Part shown: positions 8,081 through 14,423 of the stretch, piece by piece
Numbering within the stretch: the stretch's first letter is position 1
How the letters are laid out: each line of letters begins with the position of its first letter
Assembly (NCBI GenBank): GCA_964561005.1
Contig: CAZLNO010000059.1
Span: 1 to 24,816, forward strand
Direction: 5' to 3'
Source: CAZLNO01 sp964561005
Lineage (GTDB): Bacteria; Pseudomonadota; Alphaproteobacteria; Kiloniellales; Rhodovibrionaceae
DNA length: 24,816 nucleotides
The notes under the pieces: generated by a model
Seen by the model: the letters and a program-made list of their open reading frames with translations, nothing else
Told to the model about the DNA's origin: nothing
Databases searched by the model: none
Made by a program: the position numbers and the translations under genes

Positions 8081-8257
8081 ATGGCCGAGACAACACCGCA
8101 ACCGCACAAGCAGGGGGAGAAAAGCGACATGGCGACGCGGGAGGACCCCATGGTCCGCGCCCACAAGCGCACCTACGAGGGCTTTCTGAAGCTGTTGACC
8201 TATTCCACTGTCGGCATCGTGGTGGTGCTGGTCCTGATGGCGCTGTTCCTGCTGTAG
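8081..8257 (+). CDS. aa3-type cytochrome c oxidase subunit IV (small membrane protein)
   Basis: 58 residues. A charged N-terminus is followed by HKRTYEGFLKLLTYSTVGIVV and a single C-terminal membrane helix that runs to the stop. The pattern H-(x)-TY-(x)-GF just before one helix is the hallmark of the small alphaproteobacterial aa3 oxidase subunit IV, an accessory inner-membrane subunit whose role is poorly defined. The ATG at 8081 has a GAGGGCGAG ribosome site. An internal ATG at 8129 would give a 42-residue form nearer the usual family length, so the first 16 residues may be optional. Other oxidase genes are not in this window. It is probably transcribed with purMN and ends just before a strong terminator. 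Confidence 0.8.
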   Translation: MAETTPQPHKQGEKSDMATREDPMVRAHKRTYEGFLKLLTYSTVGIVVVLVLMALFLL

Positions 8258-8286
8258 CCGGGCGCCTCTGGTGAGAGCGAACGAAA

Positions 8287-8316
8287 AAGGCGGGCGCTGG
8301 TCGTGGCGCCCGCCTT
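8287..8316. terminator. bidirectional intrinsic terminator between subunit IV gene and ndk
   Basis: A perfect 11-bp inverted repeat (8287-8297 and 8306-8316, AAGGCGGGCGC and its complement) encloses an 8-base loop. It is preceded by an A-run (8284-8288), which is a U-run on the minus transcript, and followed by TTCTTC on the plus side. It lies between the + strand subunit IV stop (8257) and the minus-strand ndk stop (8342), so it can end transcripts from both sides. The minus direction has the better U-tract. Confidence 0.8.
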
Positions 8317-8341
8317 CTTCACGTCGGACGGTGCGGGCGCC

Positions 8342-8764
8342 CTACCCCACGATGTCGACGTCGGCGAAGAAGAAGCGGATCTCCTGCGCGGCCGTCTCCG
8401 GGCTGTCGGAGCCGTGCACCGAGTTCGCCTCGATGTTCTCCGCGAAGTCGGCGCGGATGGTGCCCGGCGCGGCGTCCTTGGGGTTGGTCGCGCCCATGAC
8501 CTCGCGGTTCTTTTCGATGGCGTTCCCGCCCTCCAGCACCTGCACGACCACGGGGCCGGAGGTCATGAACTTCACCAGGTCGTTGTAGAACGGCCGCTCC
8601 TTGTGCACGGCATAGAACTGCTCGGCCTGCTCCCGGGTCAGCCGGATGCGCCGCTGCGCGACGATGCGCAGGCCGGCATCCTCGAAGCGCTGGTTGATCC
8701 TGCCGGTGATGTTGCGCGCGGTGGCGTCCGGCTTGATGATCGAAAGGGTGCGTTCGACCGCCAT
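8342..8764 (-). CDS. ndk: nucleoside-diphosphate kinase
   Basis: 140 residues, standard length. The enzyme balances NTP and dNTP pools by phosphate transfer through a phospho-histidine. The N-terminal RTLSIIKPDA, the ERPFY segment, the VMGATNPKDA/PGTIRADF block and the active-site histidine H117 in NSVHGSDS are all present. The start at 8764 is set by a strong AGGAGGAG ribosome site and by the family N-terminus. It stands alone on the minus strand and is divergent from the toxin-antitoxin pair. Confidence 0.97.
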   Translation of the reverse strand: MAVERTLSIIKPDATARNITGRINQRFEDAGLRIVAQRRIRLTREQAEQFYAVHKERPFYNDLVKFMTSGPVVVQVLEGGNAIEKNREVMGATNPKDAAPGTIRADFAENIEANSVHGSDSPETAAQEIRFFFADVDIVG

Positions 8765-8905
8765 AAGCTCGCTCTCCTCCTGCTTGCGGACGGGTAACCT
8801 GCCCGCGGGTGTCTGTGGGATCGGGGAAAATGCCGGCGGCCTTATAAACGCGCGTCCGCGCGCGGGCAACCGCGTAAGAGGTCCCGCGTCGGAAGATCGC
8901 AGCCC

Positions 8906-8933
8906 TTGATAACCCCCGGCAAATCCGTACTTT
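8906..8933 (+). promoter_or_regulatory. candidate promoter of the Phd/PemK-like toxin-antitoxin pair
   Basis: TTGATA (8906-8911, five of six to the -35 consensus) is followed after 16 bases by TACTTT (8928-8933, a weak -10) in a locally AT-richer stretch. Transcription would begin near 8940. That places the ATG at 8941 on or before the first transcript base and favours the ATG at 8968 as the antitoxin start. Confidence 0.35.
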
Positions 8934-8967
8934 ACAGAAAATGCGGGACTCAGGGTTGGACGGAGAC

Positions 8968-9258
8968 ATGATCGTCTATAGCGCATCCCAGGCCGGAAAG
9001 CATTTTGGCGAGATCCGTGAGCGTGCTCTCGTGGAACCTGTCGGCATCGATCGTCGGGGAAAGCTCAGCGTGGTCGTCATCTCGGCCAGGGAGTACGAAC
9101 GCCTGAAGGCGCTGGACAGTCGTCAGCCCCTTTCGGCCGAGGAGATTCCGCGCGAACTGATCGACGAACTCGACGCGAAATCCATGCACCCTCGGCACGC
9201 CCATCTCGACGCCTTGATGGACGACGCCGATTCGATTGAGGGAACGGGCGAAGCGTGA
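8968..9258 (+). CDS. Phd/YefM-like antitoxin
   Basis: 96 residues. The N-terminal part MIVYSASQAGKHFGEIRERAL followed by EPVGIDRRGK and VVVISAREYERL is the Phd/YefM fold, which dimerises and binds the operator. The acidic C-terminal half (about 50-96) would wrap around the toxin. Antitoxins of this kind neutralise the partner toxin and repress their own operon. The ATG at 8968 matches the family start; a longer reading from 8941 adds nine unrelated residues. The GGAG before 8968 is unusually close (two bases), so the start is not certain. The stop overlaps the GTG start of the toxin gene (GTGA). Confidence 0.78.
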   Translation: MIVYSASQAGKHFGEIRERALVEPVGIDRRGKLSVVVISAREYERLKALDSRQPLSAEEIPRELIDELDAKSMHPRHAHLDALMDDADSIEGTGEA

Positions 9259-9683
9259 GCCTTCCCGATCCGGAAGAAGGCCTCGTCGTCAGTTACGAGT
9301 ATCTCTGGCGGTGGCAGGAAGCGCAGGGCCGGGAAGAGGCGGCGAAGGATCGTCCCGTCGTGATCGTGCTGGTCCGGGGAGAAGGCCCGGACGTGATGGT
9401 CGCCCCGATTACCAGCCAACCGGTCGGCCGGCAACGCGATGCCATCGAGATTCCCACGCGCGTCGCGGCCCACCTCGGCCTGGATACGTCACGAACCTCG
9501 CGGATCCTGGTAGACGAGGTCAACATGCTCCGTTGGCCGAACGACCTTCGCCGCGTTCCCGGCCAACCAAGCGGATGCTTCCACTACGGCTTCATACCGC
9601 CCAAGCTTTATGAGCGAGTCAAGAAAGCGGTCGTCCGGAACCACCGTACCGGCAAGCTCTCTTCAGTGAAACGCAAACCCTGA
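9255..9683 (+). CDS. PemK/MazF-like toxin (growth inhibitor)
   Basis: 142 residues, begins at GTG 9255 overlapping the antitoxin stop. It shows the layout of the longer alphaproteobacterial PemK-like growth inhibitors: EYLWRWQEAQGREEAAKDRP, then a VVIVLV strand and VMVAPIT, then IEIPTRVAAHLGLD, ILVDEVNMLRWP and a C-terminal YGFIPPKLYERV. Relatives of the MazF/PemK fold are endoribonucleases that cut mRNA. Activity here is inferred from family and from the antitoxin next to it. The pairing and 4-bp overlap fit a type II toxin-antitoxin operon. The reading frame is intact. Confidence 0.78.
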   Translation: MSLPDPEEGLVVSYEYLWRWQEAQGREEAAKDRPVVIVLVRGEGPDVMVAPITSQPVGRQRDAIEIPTRVAAHLGLDTSRTSRILVDEVNMLRWPNDLRRVPGQPSGCFHYGFIPPKLYERVKKAVVRNHRTGKLSSVKRKP

Positions 9684-9754
9684 AAACCCGCGCATGCTCA
9701 TGCCCGGCCAGGGCTTTCAGCGCGGCCCGAGGCCGTGATAAATCCCCTTCCGCC

Positions 9755-11665
9755 ATGCTCACCATCCAGGACCTGACATACCGCGTCGAGGGGCGGCCGC
9801 TGCTGGAAGGCGCCGGCGTCACCATCGCCGCCGGCGAGCACGTGGGCCTCGTGGGCCGCAACGGCACCGGCAAGTCGACGCTGCTGCGCCTGATCGCCGG
9901 CGAGTTGCAGCCCGACGGCGGCAGCATCCAGCTCGCCGGCGCGGCGCGCGTGGGCCGGCTGCGCCAGGAAGCCCCGGCCGGCCCGGACAGCCTGCTGGAC
10001 ACCGTGCTGGCCGCCGATAGCGAACGCACGCGCCTGCTGGCCGAGGCGGAGACCGCGACCGACCCGCACCGCATCGCCGAGATTCATGCCCGCCTCGCCG
10101 ACATCGACGCCCACGGCGCCCCGGCGCGGGCGGCGCGCATCCTGGCCGGCCTCGGCTTCGACGAGGCGGCGCAGCAGCGGCCCTGCGCCGAGTTCTCCGG
10201 CGGCTGGCGCATGCGCGTGGCGCTGGCGGCCTTGCTGTTCTCCGAGCCCGACGTGCTCCTCCTGGACGAGCCGACCAACCACCTGGACCTGGAGGCGGCG
10301 CTCTGGCTGGAGGGCTATCTGAAAAGCTGGCCGGGCACGATGCTGCTGGTCAGCCACGACCGCGACCTGCTCAACAGCGTGGTCGGCAAGATCTGCCACC
10401 TGGAGCAGCGCAGGCTCACCCTCTACCAGGGCGGCTACGACCGCTTCGAGCGCACCCGGCGCGAGCACCTGGAGCGCCAGCGCGCGCTGGCCGCCCAGCA
10501 GGAGGCCGAGCGCCAGCGCATCCAGGCCTTCGTCGACCGCTTCCGCGCCCAGGCCAGCAAGGCGCGCCAGGCGCAGTCGCGGCTGAAGATGCTGGCGCGC
10601 ATGGAGCCGGTGGCCGCCGTCATCGAGGACAGGCCGGTCCGCTTCGACTTCCCGCGGCCCGAACAGCTTCCGCCGCCGCTTTTCGCCATGGACGACGTGG
10701 CCGTGGGCTACGAGCCCGGCAACCCGGTGCTGCGGCGCCTGAACCCGCGCATCGACCCCGACGACCGCATCGCCCTGCTGGGCGCGAACGGCAACGGCAA
10801 GAGCACCTTCGCCCGGCTTATCTCCGGCCGCCTGGCGCCGCTGGCCGGCACCATGACCACGCCGCCCAGCCTGCGCGTCGGCTATTTCGCGCAGGACCAG
10901 GCGGAGGAGCTGGACCTCGACGCCACGCCGCTGCAGCACATGGCCCGCGTCCTGCCCGACGCCCAGCCCACCCGCCTGCGCAGCCACCTGGGCCGCTTCG
11001 GCTTCGGCGAGGACAAGGCGGAGGTGGCGGTCGGCAAGCTGTCGGGCGGCGAGAAGGCGCGGCTGCTGTTCGCGCTGATGACCCGCGACGCGCCGCACAT
11101 GCTGGTGCTGGACGAGCCCACCAACCACCTCGACATCGAGGCGCGCCAAGCCCTGATCGAGGCGCTGAACGCCTACGAGGGCGCGGTCGTGCTGGTCAGC
11201 CACGATGCCCACCTGATCGAGCTCGTCGCCGACCGGCTGTGGCTGGTCGGCGAGGGGGCGCTGCGGCCCTGGGACGGCGACCTGGCGGACTACAAGCGCT
11301 ACCTGCTGGACCAGCGCCGCGGCGAGCGCGCCCAAGGCCGGCGGGCGGCGGCGGGCGACAGCGCCGCGCCACCGCCCGAGAGCAAGAAGGAGAAGCGCCG
11401 CCAGGCGGCCGAGGCCCGCGCGGCCACCGCCGAGCTGCGCAAGCGCGCCAAGACCGCGGAGCGCGATGTCGAAAAGCTCTCCGCCCGCAAGGCCGAGCTG
11501 GAGGCCAGACTGGCCGAGCCCGCGCTGTACGACGGCCCGGCCGACAAGGTAAAGGCGCTACAGATCGAGCTGGCCCAGGTGGAGGACGACCTGGCCCGCG
11601 CCGAGGAGGCCTGGCTGGAGGCCCAGGAAGCGCTGGAGGCGGCCTCGAACGCTCACCCGGCCTGA
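9755..11665 (+). CDS. yheS: ABC-F family ATPase (YheS-like)
   Basis: 636 residues, two ABC ATPase domains on one chain with no membrane segments. Domain 1: Walker A GRNGTGKST (34-42), signature FSGGWRMR (about 147-154), Walker B LLLDEPTNHLD (from 168). A charged inter-domain linker follows (about 235-300, with FRAQASKARQAQSR). Domain 2: GANGNGKST (343-351), LSGGEKAR, and LVLDEPTNHLD around 453. The last 110 or so residues are a Lys/Arg/Glu-rich coiled coil. ABC-F proteins act on ribosomes. This length, FSGGWRMR and the C-terminal coiled coil resemble E. coli YheS more than EttA or Uup. The start ATG at 9755 lacks a clear ribosome site. The 3' end overlaps tail-to-tail (13 bp) with the next gene on the minus strand. 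Confidence 0.92.
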   Translation: MLTIQDLTYRVEGRPLLEGAGVTIAAGEHVGLVGRNGTGKSTLLRLIAGELQPDGGSIQLAGAARVGRLRQEAPAGPDSLLDTVLAADSERTRLLAEAETATDPHRIAEIHARLADIDAHGAPARAARILAGLGFDEAAQQRPCAEFSGGWRMRVALAALLFSEPDVLLLDEPTNHLDLEAALWLEGYLKSWPGTMLLVSHDRDLLNSVVGKICHLEQRRLTLYQGGYDRFERTRREHLERQRALAAQQEAERQRIQAFVDRFRAQASKARQAQSRLKMLARMEPVAAVIEDRPVRFDFPRPEQLPPPLFAMDDVAVGYEPGNPVLRRLNPRIDPDDRIALLGANGNGKSTFARLISGRLAPLAGTMTTPPSLRVGYFAQDQAEELDLDATPLQHMARVLPDAQPTRLRSHLGRFGFGEDKAEVAVGKLSGGEKARLLFALMTRDAPHMLVLDEPTNHLDIEARQALIEALNAYEGAVVLVSHDAHLIELVADRLWLVGEGALRPWDGDLADYKRYLLDQRRGERAQGRRAAAGDSAAPPPESKKEKRRQAAEARAATAELRKRAKTAERDVEKLSARKAELEARLAEPALYDGPADKVKALQIELAQVEDDLARAEEAWLEAQEALEAASNAHPA

Positions 11666-12102
11666 TGCGCCTGCATGTAGCGCTCGATCAGCGGCTTCGC
11701 CTTCCAGAGGTCGTAGCCCTCCTTCTCGGCGCGCTGCAGGATCCCGTCGATCTCGCCGTCCTTGTGGCAGCACTGCACCAGCGCCCACAGCAGCGTCGAG
11801 CGCGCCCCGGACTTGCAGTGCGCCAGCACCGGCTTCGGCGAGTCCTCCAGCGCCTGGCGGAACTGCTCCAAAAGCTCCATCGACAGCGTGTCCGGCGTCA
11901 TCGGCAGGTAGTGGTAGGTCAGCCCCGCCTTCTCCGCGGCCTTGCGGTTCTCCTCCGACGAGGGCTGCTCCGTCCCGCCCTCGCCGTCCGGGCGGTTGCA
12001 GATAACGGTCTTGAAGCCCAGGCGCGCCGCCTCGGCCACGTCGACCACGCCAAGCTGGCCGGTGGCCGAGAAGTTCGGGTCCAGCATCCGGGTTTCGAGC
12101 AT
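11653..12102 (-). CDS. DUF442 / TIGR01244-family phosphatase- or sulfurtransferase-like protein
   Basis: 149 residues. It starts with a beta-strand leader typical of this family (NFSATGQLGVVDVAEAARLGFKTVICNRPDGE) and carries the active-site loop HCKSGARS, with the nucleophilic Cys and the binding Arg four residues apart. The family is named after beta-lactamase-hydrolase N-terminal domains and sulfide-oxidation proteins. Members are related to dual-specificity phosphatases, but the natural substrate is unclear. The start ATG at 12102 has GGAAGGA about 8 bases upstream. It follows holC by 67 bases on the same strand and may share its transcript. The C-terminal tail beyond the loop is helical and charged. 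Confidence 0.82.
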   Translation of the reverse strand: MLETRMLDPNFSATGQLGVVDVAEAARLGFKTVICNRPDGEGGTEQPSSEENRKAAEKAGLTYHYLPMTPDTLSMELLEQFRQALEDSPKPVLAHCKSGARSTLLWALVQCCHKDGEIDGILQRAEKEGYDLWKAKPLIERYMQAHQAG

Positions 12103-12169
12103 CGCCGTGATCCTTCCTGCCTGAATGACGTTGGTTGTCTTCCTGTCGCCCGCGACGCCCTGACCGCGT

Positions 12170-12619
12170 TTACGCGCCCTTGGTCCAGCGCCCGTCGTCC
12201 GTCTGCTTCCAGTAGGTGACCTCGTGGCCGGCCGCCTTGCAGGCCTTCCAGTGTCGTCGGGCGCGCTGCACCGCCTCGCCGTCGCGGCCGTCAAACAGCT
12301 CGGCCACCACCTCGAAACGGTCGACCGCCGCGCTTTCCATGCCGTCGGTGAGGAACAGCACGTTGGCGTTGTTGACGTTCTCGTCCGAGGTCGACAGCCA
12401 GATCGGCTGCAACTCCGGGTAGCCGTCCTTCTTCGAGCCGTGCGGCAGGAACGAGCGGTCGTCGTAGGTCCAGAGGTGCGCGGCCAGCGCCTCCACGCGG
12501 TCCTCCGAGCCGGCCAGCACCAGCGCCCGCCAGTCGCGCGCCAGCGTCTTCTCCAGCAGCTTGGGCAGCGCCGCCTCCAGGCTCGTGCGGGTCAGGTGGT
12601 AGAAGCGCACCTCGGTCAT
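12170..12619 (-). CDS. holC: DNA polymerase III chi subunit
   Basis: 149 residues. Chi connects the clamp loader (through psi in E. coli) to single-stranded DNA-binding protein at the replication fork. Family features are the N-terminal VRFYHLTRTSLEAALPKLLEKTL, the central LAAHLWTYDDRSFLPHG with the conserved WTY/FLPHG, PIWLST, and the ARRHWKACKAAGHEVTYWKQT end. The start ATG at 12619 is set by the family N-terminus (MTEVRFYHL). It follows the DinB fragment by 22 bases. In many alphaproteobacteria holC lies directly next to pepA, but here a sensor kinase and the DinB fragment separate them. Confidence 0.93.
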   Translation of the reverse strand: MTEVRFYHLTRTSLEAALPKLLEKTLARDWRALVLAGSEDRVEALAAHLWTYDDRSFLPHGSKKDGYPELQPIWLSTSDENVNNANVLFLTDGMESAAVDRFEVVAELFDGRDGEAVQRARRHWKACKAAGHEVTYWKQTDDGRWTKGA

Positions 12620-12641
12620 CGCCGAACGTCGGTCTCCCGCG

Positions 12642-12854
12642 TCAGGGCAGGTCAATGGGCCGGCCGTCGTCGAGGTCATCGCGGTCGACGATATGGAGAT
12701 GGTCCAGTGTCTCGTGCAGCGACGGGAAGAGGCGCCTGCGCGTCGCCCCGACGGCCGAGTCGCCCAGCCACGCGCAGGCGTCGAAACGCGGCGCGTCGGC
12801 CCAGGCGCTGTCACGCGCCATCGCCCGGAAGCGCGCCAGTCTCGAAGACGCCAC
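12642..12854 (-). pseudogene. truncated DinB-family protein (N-terminal fragment)
   Basis: A 70-residue frame starting at GTG 12854 with a strong AAAGGAGAG ribosome site five bases upstream, and with G/C third positions like a real gene. Residues 8-57 match the pattern of the DinB-family N-terminus: FRAMARDSAWAD corresponds to the usual M..YNAWAN, followed by RFDACAWL, then RRLFPSLHETLDHLHIVDRDDL corresponding to FF.SI..TLNH.LVADR.WL. The His in TLDH would be the first metal ligand of the four-helix bundle. Full DinB proteins are about 150-180 residues. The frame stops after PIDLP, and no remaining helices appear in any frame before holC begins 22 bases later. I read it as a truncated remnant still translated ahead of holC. 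A small intact protein of new function remains possible. Confidence 0.6.
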
Positions 12855-12898
12855 CCGTACTCTCCTTTCCGGTCGCCTTAGCGCGGCCCGCGCCGCAC

Positions 12899-12960
12899 GA
12901 TCGAATCGAGATTCGCTCCATCAAAGCGAAAAATGGGCAAGACGTGAAGACGATTCGATC
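12899..12960. repeat. 10-bp inverted repeat upstream of the DinB-fragment/holC unit
   Basis: GATCGAATCG (12899-12908) and its exact complement CGATTCGATC (12951-12960) are 42 bases apart in the 177-base gap between the sensor kinase 3' end and the DinB-fragment start. A further related copy, GTTCGATC, follows at about 12964. The place fits an operator or promoter region for the minus-strand unit below it. No clear sigma-70 boxes were seen. Confidence 0.4.
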
Positions 12961-13031
12961 CCCCGTTCGATCATTCGCGCGTGGACGACCGGCCACGGGA
13001 GTCGCGGCGACATGCAGGTCCGGAGCCGTGC

Positions 13032-14243
13032 CTAACCGGCAGCCTTCATGCTGGCTTGGGGGCCGATGGTGGCGAGGGCGACCACGCGGCTGGCCGGCAG
13101 GTGCACCGACACGCAAGTGCCCACCCCCTCCTCGCTGTCGAGCGAGACCGTGCCGCCGTGGATCTCGACCAGGATGCGCACCAACGAGAGCCCGATGCCG
13201 CAGCCCTCGGCCTGCAGCGTTTGGGCGCCCTGCCCGCGGCCGAAGGGCTCGAACACGCGCTGCCGGTCCGCCTCGGGAATGCCGAATCCGGTATCCGCCA
13301 CGTCGATCCGCACGCCGCCGTCGCTCTCGGAGTGCACGCTGGTGCGGACCCGGCCGCCCGCGGGCGTGAACTTCACCGCATTGGAAAGCAGGTTTAGGAT
13401 GACCTGCAGCATCTTGCGCTCGTCCGCATGGACCCGGAACGCGTAGGGCAGGCCGCACTCAAGCGCCACGCCCTTGTCCCGCGCCCGCAGCATGACGTTT
13501 CGGCAGGCCTCGCTAATCAGCGCGTTCAGGTCGGTCGGGGTCTCTTCCAGCTCCAGGCGACCCGCCTCGGCCCGCGACAGGTCGAGCAGGTCGTTGATGA
13601 GGTCCAGCAGGCGCCTGGCGCTGGTTTGCACGTCCTGCAGGTATTCCGCCTGCTTGGCGTTGACCTCGCCGACGGCGCCGGAGGCGATCAGCTCGGTGAA
13701 ACCCATGATGGCGTTCATCGGCGTGCGCAGTTCGTGGCTAAGGTTCGCCAAAAAGCTCGACTTGGCCTTGCTGGCCCGCTCGGCCTCGGCGCGCGCGGCC
13801 TCGAGCTCGAAGATCTGCTCGCGCGCCTTGCGCACCGAGAGGTCCAGCAGGTCCTTCGTGGTGCCGATGCCGAGATAGCGGCCATCGCGCACGACGATGA
13901 ACCCCTCCTCCAGCGCCGAAGCCTTCTCCTTGGCGATCAGCTCCTTGACCCGATCAATTCCGGTGGCGCTCTCCACCACCAAGGGGTCGCGCCGCATCAG
14001 GAGTCTGATCGGCCGATTCTCGTAGAGCGCGTAGGTGACCGGATGCGCGAAATTCTTCATCAGGCGGTGGCGACCGGCGAGACCGAGCAGCCGGTCGCCG
14101 TCCACCACCGCCAACCCCGCCTCCGTTCCGGCCGCCTGCATCCGGTCGAAGACCTCGCGGCAAGTCATTGACGGCGCCACCGGCGGCAAATGCCGGGCCA
14201 GGGCCCCGACCGACCAATTGTGATGAGAGTTGGCTTGCCGCAT
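13032..14243 (-). CDS. sensor histidine kinase with N-terminal CBS-like region
   Basis: 403 residues, no membrane segments, so a cytosolic sensor is likely. Residues 20-135 form a tandem CBS-like region, with LAVVDGDRLLGLAGR early and PLVVESATGIDRV then GFIVVRDGRYLGIGTTKDLL later. A short coiled-coil helix (136-163) leads to the HisKA domain FLANLSHELRTPMNAIMGF with phospho-acceptor H170. The ATPase domain follows: N box NLLSNAVKF (284-292), G1 DTGFGI (317-322), FEPF (331-334), and a G2 box GCGIGLSL (347-354) in place of the usual GTGLGL. No response regulator is adjacent, so it is an orphan. The ATG at 14243 is preferred because it is the first ATG before the homology. Its ribosome site is poor, and a TTG start about 100 bases upstream cannot be excluded. 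Confidence 0.88.
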   Translation of the reverse strand: MRQANSHHNWSVGALARHLPPVAPSMTCREVFDRMQAAGTEAGLAVVDGDRLLGLAGRHRLMKNFAHPVTYALYENRPIRLLMRRDPLVVESATGIDRVKELIAKEKASALEEGFIVVRDGRYLGIGTTKDLLDLSVRKAREQIFELEAARAEAERASKAKSSFLANLSHELRTPMNAIMGFTELIASGAVGEVNAKQAEYLQDVQTSARRLLDLINDLLDLSRAEAGRLELEETPTDLNALISEACRNVMLRARDKGVALECGLPYAFRVHADERKMLQVILNLLSNAVKFTPAGGRVRTSVHSESDGGVRIDVADTGFGIPEADRQRVFEPFGRGQGAQTLQAEGCGIGLSLVRILVEIHGGTVSLDSEEGVGTCVSVHLPASRVVALATIGPQASMKAAG

Positions 14244-14280
14244 CGACACTGCACCGTCGTCCCAGACCGCCTGATCGTGA

Positions 14281-14303
14281 CGGGCACCGGCCCTCGGTGC
14301 CCG
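14281..14303. repeat. perfect 9-bp hairpin in the pepA-kinase spacer
   Basis: CGGGCACCG (14281-14289) and CGGTGCCCG (14295-14303) enclose a 5-base loop. On the minus strand it lies between the pepA stop and the kinase ATG, 38 bases before the latter. It could act as an mRNA leader structure or a weak terminator. There is no U-run after it, so it is not called a terminator. Confidence 0.45.
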
Positions 14304-14339
14304 CACGTTTGGCACGACCGTGATTAGCGTCGAAAACGT

Positions 14340-14367
14340 ATACGGCAAGTTAATAACTGCGCCGTAT
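14340..14367. repeat. inverted repeat in an AT-rich patch upstream of the sensor kinase
   Basis: ATACGGC (14340-14346) and GCCGTAT (14361-14367) flank 14 AT-rich bases. The left arm overlaps a fully palindromic CGTATACG (14337-14344). This is the most AT-rich spot in the surrounding kilobases and sits where a promoter or operator for the minus-strand kinase would be expected. Confidence 0.4.
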
Positions 14368-14423
14368 TCCGTTAAGTTTCAATGAAATGTCACCGAGATG
14401 TCATCACACGGCGCGCTTGCCCA

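Noticed and set aside
8941..8967. Upstream ATG (8941) as the antitoxin start
   Set aside because: The added nine residues do not fit the Phd/YefM N-terminus, and this ATG would lie at or before the likely transcript start.
9684..9754. Terminator or regulatory site between the PemK-like toxin and the ABC-F gene
   Set aside because: Only a weak 4-bp GGGC/GCCC stem was visible and there is no T-run, so nothing is called.
9698..11335. Minus-strand open frame of 545 codons opposite the ABC-F gene
   Set aside because: The ABC-F gene has all ATPase motifs on the other strand. The mirror frame shows only biased composition (many Gln, His, Arg) and no motif.
12811..13458. Minus-strand open frame of 215 codons covering the gap between the sensor kinase and the DinB fragment
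   Set aside because: It runs through the kinase in another frame. The kinase ATPase motifs fix the true frame, and no support exists for the rest.
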